NCBI GenBank assembly: GCA_035530195.1
Contig: DATKVG010000098.1
Span: 1 to 42,759 of the forward strand
Length of the DNA: 42,759 bases
Source of the DNA: JAPLKX01 sp035530195
GTDB taxonomy: Bacteria > Hydrogenedentota > Hydrogenedentia > Hydrogenedentales > SLHB01
Direction: 5' to 3'
Part shown: piece after piece, positions 24,703 through 34,300 of the stretch
Numbering within the stretch: the first letter of the stretch is position 1
Layout of the letters: the number at the start of each line of letters is the position of its first letter
Translations under genes and position numbers: made by a program
Notes under the pieces: generated by a model
Seen by the model: the letters and a program-made list of their open reading frames with translations, nothing else
What the model was told of the DNA's origin: nothing
The model's database searches: none

Positions 24703-24738
24703 GATCGGTCGGATCGGTCGGATCCGTCCGATCGGTCG
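24703..24738. repeat. 9-bp tandem repeat GATCGGTCG, four units
   Basis: Four units (third unit GATCCGTCC) in the gap between the divergent aminotransferase 2 and trpD genes. It ends 32 bp before the trpD -35 box. The same unit recurs at 31122-31157, on the far side of the trp-pmbA block. Confidence 0.75.
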
Positions 24739-24770
24739 TTTCCCAAGCGCACTCGGCACTTCGCACCTTC

Positions 24771-24800
24771 TTGACTTGCACCGAAATCCGCTGATAAAGT
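24771..24800 (+). promoter_or_regulatory. Probable sigma-70 promoter of the trp operon
   Basis: TTGACT (24771-24776; five of six) and TAAAGT (24795-24800; four of six), 18 bp apart. A start near 24807 would leave a leader of about 55 nt before trpD. I see no leader peptide with Trp codons and no attenuator hairpin in that leader. Confidence 0.5.
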
Positions 24801-24861
24801 CTGATTCTCCGATAGTCTGGTAGCGAGCCTTGTTTTGAGGCCGGTGGCCGGGGTCCAGATC

Positions 24862-25881
24862 ATGCTCCAGGAATGTATTGCATCACTTGTCCAACGGCGA
24901 GACTTAACGCGCGAGCAGGCCGCCGCGGCATTGCGCGAAATCATGTCCGGCGACGCAACACCGGTGCTTACCAGCGGGTTTCTCGTCGCCCTCATGATGA
25001 AAGGCGAAACCGTCAACGAAATTACCGGCCTCGCCGAGACCATGCGCGCCATGGCAACCAAAGTCGTCACATCCCGCCGCCCGCTCGTGGACACCTGCGG
25101 CACGGGCGGCGACCGGTCCGGCACGTTCAACATCTCGACGGCGGCGGCCTTTGTGGTGGCGGGTGCGGGCGTGGCGGTCGCCAAACACGGCAACCGCAGC
25201 GCATCGAGCAAATGTGGCAGCGCCGACGTGCTCGAAACGCTGGGCGTCAACATCGAAGCCTCGCCGGACATCGTCGGCAAGTGTATCGACACAGTCGGCA
25301 TCGGGTTCCTTTTTGCCAGAACGCTGCACACCGCCATGAAACACGTCGCCGGGCCGCGCACCGAACTGAAGATCCGCACCGTGTTCAACATCCTCGGTCC
25401 GCTCACCAACCCGGCGGGCACATGCGGCCAGGTGATGGGCGTTTTTGACTCAAAACTGGTCCAACCCATCGCCCAGGTGCTCGCGAATCTTGGCACCCGG
25501 CGGGCATTTGTCGTGGCAGGTTCCGATGGGCTCGACGAACTGACGTTGTCCGGCCCGTCGTTGGTTGCCGAAGCGCATGGGGGAGAGGTCCGGTCGTACG
25601 AGGTGGCGCCAGACCAGTTTGGGCTGGCGCAAGCACCTCGCAAAACCCTTCTTGGCGGCGACGCCGCGGTCAATGCCGCCATTTTGAAAGGCGTGCTCGA
25701 GGGAAAGCCTGGCCCGTGCAGGGATATCGTGCTGCTGAATGCCGCCCCAGCCCTGATTGCCGGCGAAGCCGCGGCCGACTGGCCGTCCGCGGTGCGCATA
25801 GCCGCGCAATCTATTGATAGCGGCGCTGCGCTGGCCGCCCTGGAGAAGCTCATAATCGCCTCGAAAGACTTGAGAGAATGA
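24862..25881 (+). CDS. trpD: Anthranilate phosphoribosyltransferase TrpD
   Basis: A 339-residue cytoplasmic enzyme that transfers the phosphoribosyl group of PRPP to anthranilate, the second step of the tryptophan branch. It shows the family hallmarks 'DTCGTGGDRSGTFNIST' (GTGGD at 80-84, PRPP/Mg binding), 'KHGNRSASSKCGSADVLE' (108-125) and 'NILGPLTNPAG'. The ATG at 24862 is preferred over a TTG nine codons upstream because it matches the usual N-terminus. It is not fused to TrpG. It is first in the operon, and a small membrane ORF overlaps its stop as ATGA. Confidence 0.96.
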   Translation: MLQECIASLVQRRDLTREQAAAALREIMSGDATPVLTSGFLVALMMKGETVNEITGLAETMRAMATKVVTSRRPLVDTCGTGGDRSGTFNISTAAAFVVAGAGVAVAKHGNRSASSKCGSADVLETLGVNIEASPDIVGKCIDTVGIGFLFARTLHTAMKHVAGPRTELKIRTVFNILGPLTNPAGTCGQVMGVFDSKLVQPIAQVLANLGTRRAFVVAGSDGLDELTLSGPSLVAEAHGGEVRSYEVAPDQFGLAQAPRKTLLGGDAAVNAAILKGVLEGKPGPCRDIVLLNAAPALIAGEAAADWPSAVRIAAQSIDSGAALAALEKLIIASKDLRE

Positions 25882-26066
25882 TTATAAGCCTGACTCCCTC
25901 GAGAATTGTTTTGACCTTGGCGGTGATTCTTTGTGTGGCGGTTTCGGTGTTCTTTTTCCACGAAGGATTGCCATGGGTTGTGGGTTTCGTGCTGTTCTGG
26001 GGCGGGGTACAGGGCTTGCTAGAGTTGATTCAGCGTTGGAAAACCAGGCGGTGGCGTAGCAGGTAA
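25878..26066 (+). CDS. Small two-helix membrane protein, hypothetical
   Basis: A 62-residue frame starting with an ATG that overlaps the trpD stop (ATGA), so it could be translationally coupled. It encodes two hydrophobic segments (about 9-26 and 32-48) and a basic tail ending 'RWKTRRWRSR'. I recognise no family. The overlap and the hydrophobic pattern support a real gene, but the size and the repeat-rich sequence just after it leave doubt. Confidence 0.5.
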   Translation: MIISLTPSRIVLTLAVILCVAVSVFFFHEGLPWVVGFVLFWGGVQGLLELIQRWKTRRWRSR

Positions 26067-26147
26067 AGCGTAATGCCTGTGCGGATAAGCGAGATCAAGA
26101 CGATCAAACGCATCAAAAGCTTCTTAGCCCGTTTAGGCCGCTTTAGT

Positions 26148-26339
26148 GGGCTCCTCTTTGCACCCGGCTTCAGCCGGGGTGAAGATGGTGCAACCGTCTG
26201 AGAGGGCGCTTTAGCGTCACTTCTCGGCAAGCTTTAGCAGGATGAGGGCTAAAGCTGTTTGGAAGTCGCGCTGAAGCGCGCTATTATTGTTTCCTGAGAT
26301 TTAACCACCCCGGCTGAAGCCGGGTGCAAAGAGGAGCCC
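26148..26339. mobile_element. 192-bp nested palindrome between trpD and trpC
   Basis: The outer arms 26148-26181 and 26306-26339 are perfect 34-bp inverted repeats. A middle pair (26206-26223 with 26262-26279) is nearly perfect. An inner pair AGCTTTAGC/GCTAAAGCT (26230-26238 with 26248-26256) is perfect. All three share one centre near 26243. The imperfect match extends some 20 bp beyond the outer arms. There is no credible ORF inside. It looks like a MITE- or REP-cluster insertion able to form a large cruciform or RNA hairpin. It fills most of the 327-nt gap before trpC. Confidence 0.85.
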
Positions 26340-26393
26340 GCCAAGGCAGGCTAAGGCATTGCCCTTCAGAAGCCTCTTTCCGTAACGGTTGTT

Positions 26394-27173
26394 ATGATTC
26401 TTGACGAGATCTGCGAGCACAAAACACTCGAAGTGGCACGGCGGCAATCGGCGATGCCCGTTGGTCAGTTAGTCGAAGCCGCGAGGGCCGCGTCCGTTCC
26501 GCGTGATTTTGCCTCGGCGCTGAAACAGCCCCGCATGAGTCTTATCGCTGAAATCAAGCGCCATTCGCCGTCCAAGGGCAAGCTGATGGATTGCGACGAC
26601 CCGCGGGCGCTTGGAAGGCTGTACGAGGAAGAGGGGGCGCGCGCAATCAGCGTGCTCACGGACGCCGAGTTTTTCCATGGCACGCTCGATGACCTGGAAC
26701 GAGTGCGAGCCGGGGTCAGTTTGCCGTGTTTGCGCAAAGATTTCGTGATTGATGAATACCAGATTCATGAAGCGCGGGCACACGGGGCGGATGCGATTCT
26801 GCTTATCATGCGGATTTTATCGGACGTGCAAATGAGCGACTATCTACAACTGGCGCGGGAGTGGGGGATGGGCGTCCTGACCGAGACGCATTCGGCGGGC
26901 GAAATCGAGCGGGCGGTGAATACGGGCGCCAAGATCATCGGCATCAACAACCGGGATCTCGACACGTTCGCGACCGATTTGAATATGACCCTGGAGTTGC
27001 GCAATCTGGTTCCCAAAGGGTGTATCGTGGTCAGCGAGAGCGGCATTCACTCGCGCGACGACGTTCTGAAGCTGCAAGACGCGGGCGTCGATGCGATACT
27101 AGTCGGCGAGGCGCTGGTGAAGAGCGGAGACATCCGCGCCAAAATACATGAGTTACTCGGCCATGAAAGTTAA
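26394..27173 (+). CDS. trpC: Indole-3-glycerol-phosphate synthase TrpC
   Basis: A 259-residue TIM-barrel enzyme that converts carboxyphenylamino-deoxyribulose phosphate to indole-3-glycerol phosphate. Signature 'LIAEIKRHSPSKG' carries E53 and K55; 'LRKDFVIDEYQI' supplies the catalytic lysine; 'GINNRDLDTF' and 'VSESGI' complete the active site. The ATG at 26394 gives the usual N-terminus 'MILDEICEHKTLEVA', but no clear Shine-Dalgarno sequence is visible. It is separated from trpD by the nested palindrome, and its stop overlaps trpF by 11 nt. Confidence 0.96.
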   Translation: MILDEICEHKTLEVARRQSAMPVGQLVEAARAASVPRDFASALKQPRMSLIAEIKRHSPSKGKLMDCDDPRALGRLYEEEGARAISVLTDAEFFHGTLDDLERVRAGVSLPCLRKDFVIDEYQIHEARAHGADAILLIMRILSDVQMSDYLQLAREWGMGVLTETHSAGEIERAVNTGAKIIGINNRDLDTFATDLNMTLELRNLVPKGCIVVSESGIHSRDDVLKLQDAGVDAILVGEALVKSGDIRAKIHELLGHES

Positions 27174-27736
27174 GATCTGCGGTATAACAAACCTTGAAGA
27201 CGCGCTGGCCGCGTGCGACGCCGGGGCCGACGCGCTGGGGTTTGTCTTTGCGCCGGAAGCCAAGGCGCGCAACCGCTATATCGAGCCCGACCAAGCCCGC
27301 GCGATTATCGAAAAACTGCCGCCGTTTGTCATGACCGTCGCAGTGATCGTGAACGAGCCGCCGGAAAAGCTGATTGGTTATGCCGAGCTATGCGATCGGG
27401 TCCAGTTGTGCGGCGATGAAACCTTCGACAACATCGTTTACATCGATAAGCAAAAAGTCATAAAAGCCTACCGCGTGGGACCCGACTTTGAGCCGGCTCA
27501 TTCGATCTCTTGCCCCGCATCAGCCTATTTGCTGGATGCTTATTGTGGCGGTTTCCACGGCGGCACTGGCATACCATGCGATTGGGAAGCAGCGCGACGT
27601 GCCGTGGACTGCGGGCTGCCTGTTATACTGGCAGGTGGGTTGACGCCGGACAATGTTGCACAAGCAATACGCGCTGTCCGGCCTCTTGCAGTAGACACGT
27701 CGGGAGGCGTCGAAGCCGCTCCCGGAAAGAAGGACC

Positions 27737-28965
<1,229 letters not shown>

Positions 28966-28969
<4 letters not shown>

Positions 28970-29772
28970 ACCGAATCAGCGAACGCTTCAAAGAACTTGC
29001 AGCGCGGCGCGAACCCGCGTTCATACCGTTTATCACGGCCGGCGACCCGACGCTCGACATGACGGCGCGCATCGTGCTCGAACTCGAACAAGCCGGCGCA
29101 GACGTGATCGAGTTGGGCGTGCCGTTCTCCGATCCCGTCGCCGACGGCGTAGTGAACCAGGAAGCGGCCCAGCGCGCGCTGAAACACGGCGTCACCCTGC
29201 ACGACATCATCGCTCGAGTCAAATCGTTGCGCTCCGAGACGAAAATCCCGCTGGTACTCTTTACGTACTTCAACCCGGTGCTGGCGTATGGCCTCGAATC
29301 GTTCGCGCGCGACGCGGACGACGCGGGCGTCGACGGCGTGCTCTGTGTGGATCTCCCGCCCGAGGAGGCAATCGAGTACAAGCGGTTGCTTGATGCGCGC
29401 GACATCGCCACCATCTTTCTCGCCGCGCCCACCAGCTCGCCGGAGCGCATCAACTTGATTGCCGCCAACTCGACCGGCTTCCTGTATTACGTCTCGCGCA
29501 CGGGCGTCACCGGCGAGCGGTCTGATGTTGAGACATCCGTGCAGAACATGGTTGCGGGAATTAAAGCCAAGACCGCCACACCCGTCGCCGTCGGATTCGG
29601 CATCAGCACGCCCGAACAGGCGGCGGAAGTCGGCCGTTATGCCGACGGTGTGATTGTGGGCAGCGCGATTGTTCGCATGGTCGGGCAGTATGGCGATGCA
29701 CCGGATACGCCCGGCCGCGTGGGCGCGTTCGCAAAAAAACTTGCAGACGCCGCAAAAGGGAAATCGGCCTGA
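28966..29772 (+). CDS. trpA: Tryptophan synthase alpha chain TrpA
   Basis: A 268-residue TIM-barrel subunit that cleaves indole-3-glycerol phosphate and channels indole to TrpB. The catalytic residues align exactly with the textbook numbering: E49 ('DVIELGVPFSDP') and D60 ('PVADG'). 'GFLYYVSRTGVTGER' and 'AVGFGISTPEQ' form the phosphate site. The start is GTG at 28966-28968. It overlaps the trpB stop as GTGA and has GGAGGA six bases upstream. The frame remains open far upstream inside trpB, but that part is a shadow. Confidence 0.97.
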
Positions 29773-29773
29773 G

Positions 29774-31117
29774 ATGGATTCACAAATTCTGGAACAGGCG
29801 CTCGAGTTGGCACAGAAACGCGCAATCGCCGATGCGGATGTGGTGCTGGCCAGAAACGTCAGCCTCGGTATCGAAGTGGCCAAGGGCGAGGTCGAAACCC
29901 TCGAGATGGCCGAATCGATCGGGCTTGGCGTGCGTCTGATCACCCAAGACCGCAGGATCGGGTTCTCCTACACGACCGCCCTAGACGGTCAGCCTACCCT
30001 GGAGCGTGTGGTCGAGATGGCCTGGCAGAATGCCCAGCCCATCGATCCGGACGAGCACAACGTGTTGCCCGACGAACAGGCCGTTTCCGAAGACGATTGG
30101 TCAAAGCAAGATTTCGCCGCCATTCCCACCGAACGCAAGGTCGAGTTCTGCCGCGAGCTCGAGCGGAAGACGCTCGAGGGCGACCCCCGCATCCGCATGG
30201 TCGAGCGGGCCGGCTACTCCGAAAACAGGTCCGAATTCGCCATCGCCAACACCCGCGGCACGGTCCGGCGTTTCACGACAGCCTATTGCTCGTGCTCGGT
30301 GTCCGCGGTGGCCGCGCAGGAAGGCGTTGATTCGGAGATGGCGGGCGAGTTTGACGTGAACCAAAAGTTCGACGGCCTCCGCCCGGATTGGGTGGCCCGC
30401 CGGTGTGTTGACCTCGCCACCAGCGCGCTCGGCGGCAAGCCGTGCGAGACCCGCCCCATGCCCGTCCTGCTCGACAATCAGGTCGTGGCCGGTTTTCTCA
30501 GCGTCATCGGCGGCACATTGATGGCGGACCGGGTCATCAAGGGCAAATCCATGTTCGCCAAGGAAGCCGGCAATCAAATCGCGGCCGACAACGTGTTTCT
30601 CATCGATCAGAACGACCTCGAAAAGGGCATCAACCGGGCGCCGTTTGACGGCGAAGGCACAAGCGCGCGAAGAACCGTGCTTATTGAAGCCGGCATTCTC
30701 CGCGGTTTCCTCCACAACGCCTACACGGCCCATAAAATGGGAGTCAAAACCACCGGAAACGCGGGCAGAACCGGCGGGTTTCAGACGGTCCCCGAGGTCG
30801 CCGTCACCAACTGTTATCTCGAGCCGGGCGCGCAGGATCAGGCCGAGTTGATTGACAAGGCGGGCTGCGGCCTGTTTATCACCGACGTCATGGGCATGCA
30901 CACCGTTAACCCGATATCGGGCGACTTCAGCGTCGGGGCGGCCGGCCGGTTGATCGAAGAAGGCCGGCTCGGCAGGCCGGTCCGCGGCGTCACGATTGCC
31001 GGAAACATCCGCGAATTCCTGCGCAACATCACCCTGATCGGCAGCGACCTCCGGTTTTTCGGCGCCTACGGCGCGCCGTCCGTCCTCATCGCGCAAATGG
31101 CCGTCAGCGGGGAGTAA
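29774..31117 (+). CDS. pmbA: TldD/PmbA family protein, TldE (PmbA) type
   Basis: A 447-residue protein of the TldD/TldE protease family. It has the N-terminal 'EVAKGEVETLEMAESIGLGVRLI' and the C-terminal 'FQTVPEVAVTNCYLEPGA', 'GCGLFITDVMGMHTVNPISGDFSVGAAG' blocks. It lacks the HExxxH zinc motif of TldD, so it is the TldE/PmbA-like subunit that normally pairs with TldD to trim peptides. No tldD is in this window. It starts 1 nt after the trpA stop and so appears to be the last gene of the trp transcript. The ATG at 29774 gives the family N-terminus. Confidence 0.9.
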   Translation: MDSQILEQALELAQKRAIADADVVLARNVSLGIEVAKGEVETLEMAESIGLGVRLITQDRRIGFSYTTALDGQPTLERVVEMAWQNAQPIDPDEHNVLPDEQAVSEDDWSKQDFAAIPTERKVEFCRELERKTLEGDPRIRMVERAGYSENRSEFAIANTRGTVRRFTTAYCSCSVSAVAAQEGVDSEMAGEFDVNQKFDGLRPDWVARRCVDLATSALGGKPCETRPMPVLLDNQVVAGFLSVIGGTLMADRVIKGKSMFAKEAGNQIAADNVFLIDQNDLEKGINRAPFDGEGTSARRTVLIEAGILRGFLHNAYTAHKMGVKTTGNAGRTGGFQTVPEVAVTNCYLEPGAQDQAELIDKAGCGLFITDVMGMHTVNPISGDFSVGAAGRLIEEGRLGRPVRGVTIAGNIREFLRNITLIGSDLRFFGAYGAPSVLIAQMAVSGE

Positions 31118-31121
31118 GGGG

Positions 31122-31157
31122 AATCGGACGGATCGGTCGGATCGGTCGGATCAGTCG
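31122..31157. repeat. 9-bp tandem repeat GATCGGTCG, four units
   Basis: Units AATCGGACG, GATCGGTCG, GATCGGTCG and GATCAGTCG, four nucleotides after the pmbA stop and directly upstream of the likely promoter of the prepilin peptidase gene. Same unit as at 24703-24738. Confidence 0.75.
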
Positions 31158-31158
31158 A

Positions 31159-31189
31159 TTGGCAAGAGGTTGGCCGGATAAGGTAGAAT
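31159..31189 (+). promoter_or_regulatory. Possible sigma-70 promoter of the prepilin peptidase operon
   Basis: TTGGCA (31159-31164) and TAGAAT (31184-31189) each match five of six consensus bases but are 19 bp apart, which is long. It lies about 16 nt before the first candidate ATG (31206) and 40 nt before the second (31230). Confidence 0.35.
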
Positions 31190-31205
31190 TCCAGGCAGTG
31201 TTTAA

Positions 31206-32093
31206 ATGGCCGTTTTCGGAATTGTCTCAATGCCGTCTGATGCTTTGGAAATCCTCGACACGCTGTTTCTGGTTTTGTCGTTTGTCCTCGGGTCGGTCGT
31301 CGGCAGTTTCCTCAACGTGTGCATATGCCGCCTCCCGAAAAAGGAGTCCGTCATTCACCCGCGGTCGCACTGCCCCAAATGCGGCAGCGGCATCGCCTGG
31401 TACGACAACATCCCCATCTTGAGCTGGCTTATCCTCGGCGCCCGGTGCCGCAACTGCCGCGAGCCCATCAGTTGGCAGTATCCCGTCGTCGAAGGCCTCA
31501 CCGGCCTGCTGTTTCTGGCCGTCTACTGGCGGTTCGGCTACACGCTCGCCACGCCCATCTACATGCTGCTGGCAGCCGCGCTTGTGCTGACCACCTTCAT
31601 CGACCTCACCGACTGGACCATCCCCAACGAAGTCACCTATCCGGGCATCCCGCTCGGCGTCGCGCTTAGCCTGGTCGGCATGTTTTACCCCGCCAGCGGC
31701 CTGATCGTGCAAGACGTTTTCCACGCCCTCGGCGGCGTAGTCCTCGGCGGCGGAATTCTCTACCTCCTCGACAAAGTCGCGCTCGTGTTCTGGAAAAAAC
31801 CCGGCATGGGTTTCGGCGACGTGAAACTGCTGGCGATGCTCGGCGCGTTCCTGGGCGTCATCAGCGTGCCCGTCATCATCATGATCTCGTCGCTGGTGGG
31901 CAGCGTCGTCGGCATCACCATGGTGATCATCCAGAAGCGCCGGGGCGTCGTGAGCGAAGGCCATTACCTGCCGTTCGGCCCGTACCTGGCCCTGGCCGGC
32001 CTGATCTACCTGTTCTTCGGCCAGGACCTAATCGACCTTTACATGGGCCTGATGCACATCCCGGAAGCCACCGGCGTCTTAACCGTGCAATGA
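31206..32093 (+). CDS. pilD: Prepilin peptidase (A24 family, PilD-like)
   Basis: A 295-residue polytopic membrane protease with six to eight likely TM helices. It cuts the leader of type IV pilins and pseudopilins and N-methylates the new N-terminus. The methylase-side cytoplasmic loop has four zinc cysteines, C56/C59/C81/C84 ('HCPKCG', 'CRNC'). The catalytic aspartates lie in 'FIDLTDWTIP' (D133 or D136) and 'GMGFGDVKL' (D205). It starts at 31206, or at the ATG 31230. The stop overlaps the next gene as ATGA. A likely substrate is the pseudopilin at 37252. Confidence 0.94.
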   Translation: MAVFGIVSMPSDALEILDTLFLVLSFVLGSVVGSFLNVCICRLPKKESVIHPRSHCPKCGSGIAWYDNIPILSWLILGARCRNCREPISWQYPVVEGLTGLLFLAVYWRFGYTLATPIYMLLAAALVLTTFIDLTDWTIPNEVTYPGIPLGVALSLVGMFYPASGLIVQDVFHALGGVVLGGGILYLLDKVALVFWKKPGMGFGDVKLLAMLGAFLGVISVPVIIMISSLVGSVVGITMVIIQKRRGVVSEGHYLPFGPYLALAGLIYLFFGQDLIDLYMGLMHIPEATGVLTVQ

Positions 32094-33076
32094 CGTCCGC
32101 CGTGAACTTGCCCGACCCTGAGGTCACAAGGATCTCGCTTCCTACGCCGTTCCCCGTCGGTGCCGTAAACGTCTTTCTCATCAAGTCCGATGCGCCGACA
32201 TTGATCGACGCCGGCATCAAGAGCGAAGACGCCTGGCAAAAGCTCGTCCACTCGCTGGCCGCGCACTCCCTGACGCCCCGCGACATCCGGATCGTCCTGC
32301 TTACCCACGGCCACCTCGACCACGTCGGGCTCGTGCCACGCCTGATCCAAGAGTCCGGCGCACAAACCTACGCACACCCGGATGTCGTCGCCCAATATGC
32401 CGCGTACGCACACGAAATCGAAGTAGGCCAGCAGTTCTTTCACGACGTGCTGCTCGAGTTCGGCGCGCCCGCGCATGATGTCGACGAACTCATGAAGTTC
32501 CGGTCCGTTTTCAACGTGCTCGGCGACACCTTCAAGATCGACCACGCCCTCGCCGACGGCGAAACAGTCGGCGGCCTCCAAACCCATTACGTCCCCGGCC
32601 ATTCCGCGTCCGACACGCTTTTCTATTGGCCGGGGCGCCGCGCCGCATTCACCGGCGACCACGTCCTCAAAGGGATCAGCCCCAACCCGCTGTTGCGCAG
32701 AGCTTCCCGCGATTCGATGATGCGGGCGCACAGCCTCGTCGAGTACCAGCGGTCGCTGCGGTTTACCCACTCGCTCGACATCCAGACCTGCTACCCCGGC
32801 CACGGCTCGCCGTTCGGCGAACATCGCGCCGTGATCGACGGTTTACTCGAACGTCACGAACGGCGGACGCGCAAGGTGCGCCGCCTCCTCGCCGAGAAGC
32901 CGATGACGCCCTATGAGATTGTCATGCGCATTTTTCCCAAGATCACCAGCCATTCGCTGCATTTCGCCCTGTCGGTGGCCATCGGTCATCTTGACGTCCT
33001 CGAAGATCGCGGCGAGGCCCGCATGGAAAACGTCAACGGCGTGGTGGTATACCGTTTGGCGGGGGAGAGGACATGA
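32090..33076 (+). CDS. Metallo-beta-lactamase fold hydrolase
   Basis: A 328-residue cytoplasmic protein with the MBL zinc motif 'LLTHGHLDHVG' (HxHxDH), then 'YVPGHSASDTLFYW' and 'FTGDHVLKGISPNP' as further metal ligands. A C-terminal winged-helix-like segment (about 275-325, 'TPYEIVMRIFPKI...LDVLEDRGEARMENVNG') matches the LACTB2/RNase-Z-like hydrolases that end in a small helical domain. The substrate is unknown (nucleic acid or thioester in relatives). It is coupled to both neighbours by ATGA overlaps. Confidence 0.88.
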   Translation: MTSAVNLPDPEVTRISLPTPFPVGAVNVFLIKSDAPTLIDAGIKSEDAWQKLVHSLAAHSLTPRDIRIVLLTHGHLDHVGLVPRLIQESGAQTYAHPDVVAQYAAYAHEIEVGQQFFHDVLLEFGAPAHDVDELMKFRSVFNVLGDTFKIDHALADGETVGGLQTHYVPGHSASDTLFYWPGRRAAFTGDHVLKGISPNPLLRRASRDSMMRAHSLVEYQRSLRFTHSLDIQTCYPGHGSPFGEHRAVIDGLLERHERRTRKVRRLLAEKPMTPYEIVMRIFPKITSHSLHFALSVAIGHLDVLEDRGEARMENVNGVVVYRLAGERT

Positions 33077-34155
33077 ACCGTATGAATCCCGGCCTGTTGC
33101 GGTTCCACGATACGTTCGAGAAACGCATCTGGGGCGGCCAGAAGCTCCGCACGCTGTTCAACAAGGACATCGCGCGCGCGCGCGTCGCCGAGCCCATTGG
33201 CGAAGACTGGCTGATTTCCGACCATCTCAGCGCCGAGAGCGCCGTCAGCGAAGGCACGCTCGCCGGCCTCACGTTGCGCAGCCTGATCGAGCGCGACGCC
33301 CGCGCCGTCCTCGGCCAATTGCCCCAACTGACGCCGCGCGGCCGGTTCCCGCTGCTGCTCAAATTAATTGATGCCGCAGATGTCCTGTCTGTACAGGTCC
33401 ACCCCGACGACGACTGCGCGCGCCGGCTCGGCGAACCCGACATCGGCAAAACCGAGATGTGGCACGTGCTCCACGCGGACAAAGGCAGCGAGTTGATCTG
33501 CGGCCTTCAACCGGAGGTGACGCCCAAAAAACTGCGCGAATCTGTCGAGGACGGCACAGTCGAGCGCCTCATGCCGCACTACGCCGCCGTGGAAGGCCTG
33601 TCGCTCCTGGTGCCCGCGGGAGCCGTTCACGCCATCGGTGCGGGCGTCATGCTCGCCGAAATCCAGCAGAACAGCGACCTCACTTACCGCCTCTACGATT
33701 GGAACCGGGTGGATGACGACGGGAAGCCGCGCCCGTTGCACTTGGATAAGGCGTTTAACGCGATTCATTTCGGCGCAAACCCGCCCTGTCCCGTGCAGCC
33801 GCTCACGTATGACTGCACCGGCGCCAGGTGCAGCGTCCTCGCCGCGTGCCCCTATTTCGCTGCGGAGTTGATTGAGCTGAATGGCCGGTTCCGTCGCAAC
33901 ACCGACGGCCGTTCGTTCCATATCCTGCTCGTCAAGACCGGCGCAATTCAGCTATCCGCAGGCGGAGATGAGACAACACTCAACTCCGGCCAAGCCGCCC
34001 TCGTTTGCGGTGCCTCGCCACAGTTTGAACTCTCCGGAACAGGCGCCGTCCTCGACTACTACGTCCCCGATATCGCCACCGACATTATCGGCAGACTTCA
34101 AACGGCAGGCCATGCCCTCGAAAACATCAAATCCCTCGGCGGCGGCACTTTCTGA
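33073..34155 (+). CDS. manA: Mannose-6-phosphate isomerase, class I
   Basis: A 360-residue cupin-type zinc enzyme that interconverts mannose-6-phosphate and fructose-6-phosphate and feeds GDP-mannose synthesis. Zinc ligands are visible in 'LSVQVHPDD', 'KTEMWHVL' and 'PAGAVHAIGAG', and the N-terminal 'ETFEKRIWGG'-like block reads 'DTFEKRIWGGQKL'. It is the short bacterial form. Its ATG overlaps the MBL stop (ATGA); an ATG three codons later is an alternative start. Confidence 0.93.
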   Translation: MNRMNPGLLRFHDTFEKRIWGGQKLRTLFNKDIARARVAEPIGEDWLISDHLSAESAVSEGTLAGLTLRSLIERDARAVLGQLPQLTPRGRFPLLLKLIDAADVLSVQVHPDDDCARRLGEPDIGKTEMWHVLHADKGSELICGLQPEVTPKKLRESVEDGTVERLMPHYAAVEGLSLLVPAGAVHAIGAGVMLAEIQQNSDLTYRLYDWNRVDDDGKPRPLHLDKAFNAIHFGANPPCPVQPLTYDCTGARCSVLAACPYFAAELIELNGRFRRNTDGRSFHILLVKTGAIQLSAGGDETTLNSGQAALVCGASPQFELSGTGAVLDYYVPDIATDIIGRLQTAGHALENIKSLGGGTF

Positions 34156-34212
34156 AACCTCGCGATTATGCCGATGGTCCCACTCCTCGAACCGCTCATT
34201 GCTCCCTTGTTG

Positions 34213-34218
34213 TATAAT
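34213..34218 (+). promoter_or_regulatory. Possible -10 box (TATAAT)
   Basis: A perfect TATAAT lies 83 nt before the gene at 34301. No good -35 box is present at 16-18 bp. Transcription from here would place the four 10-bp repeats in the 5' leader. Confidence 0.4.
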
Positions 34219-34239
34219 TCGGCCAGTTTCTCAGTCGAT

Positions 34240-34279
34240 CTTGTCCGTATCCGTCCGTGCCGGTCCGTGTTTGTCCGTG
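34240..34279. repeat. 10-bp tandem repeat (NNNGTCCGTG), four units
   Basis: Four contiguous 10-nt units, the reverse complement of the CACGGACNNN units at 257-276 and 22132-22151. It ends 21 nt before the start of the next gene. Confidence 0.75.
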
Positions 34280-34300
34280 ATGTTTGGGAGAAGACGCTTG

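Noticed and set aside
24801..24861. A trp attenuator or leader peptide
   Set aside because: There is no ATG with tandem Trp codons and no pair of competing hairpins in the short leader.
26030..26230. A 66-codon minus-strand frame between trpD and trpC
   Set aside because: It runs through one arm of the nested palindrome, and its basic composition follows from the repeat sequence.
29654..29773. An N-terminal extension of PmbA inside trpA
   Set aside because: It overlaps the trpA coding end in another frame and has no family similarity; the ATG at 29774 fits the family.
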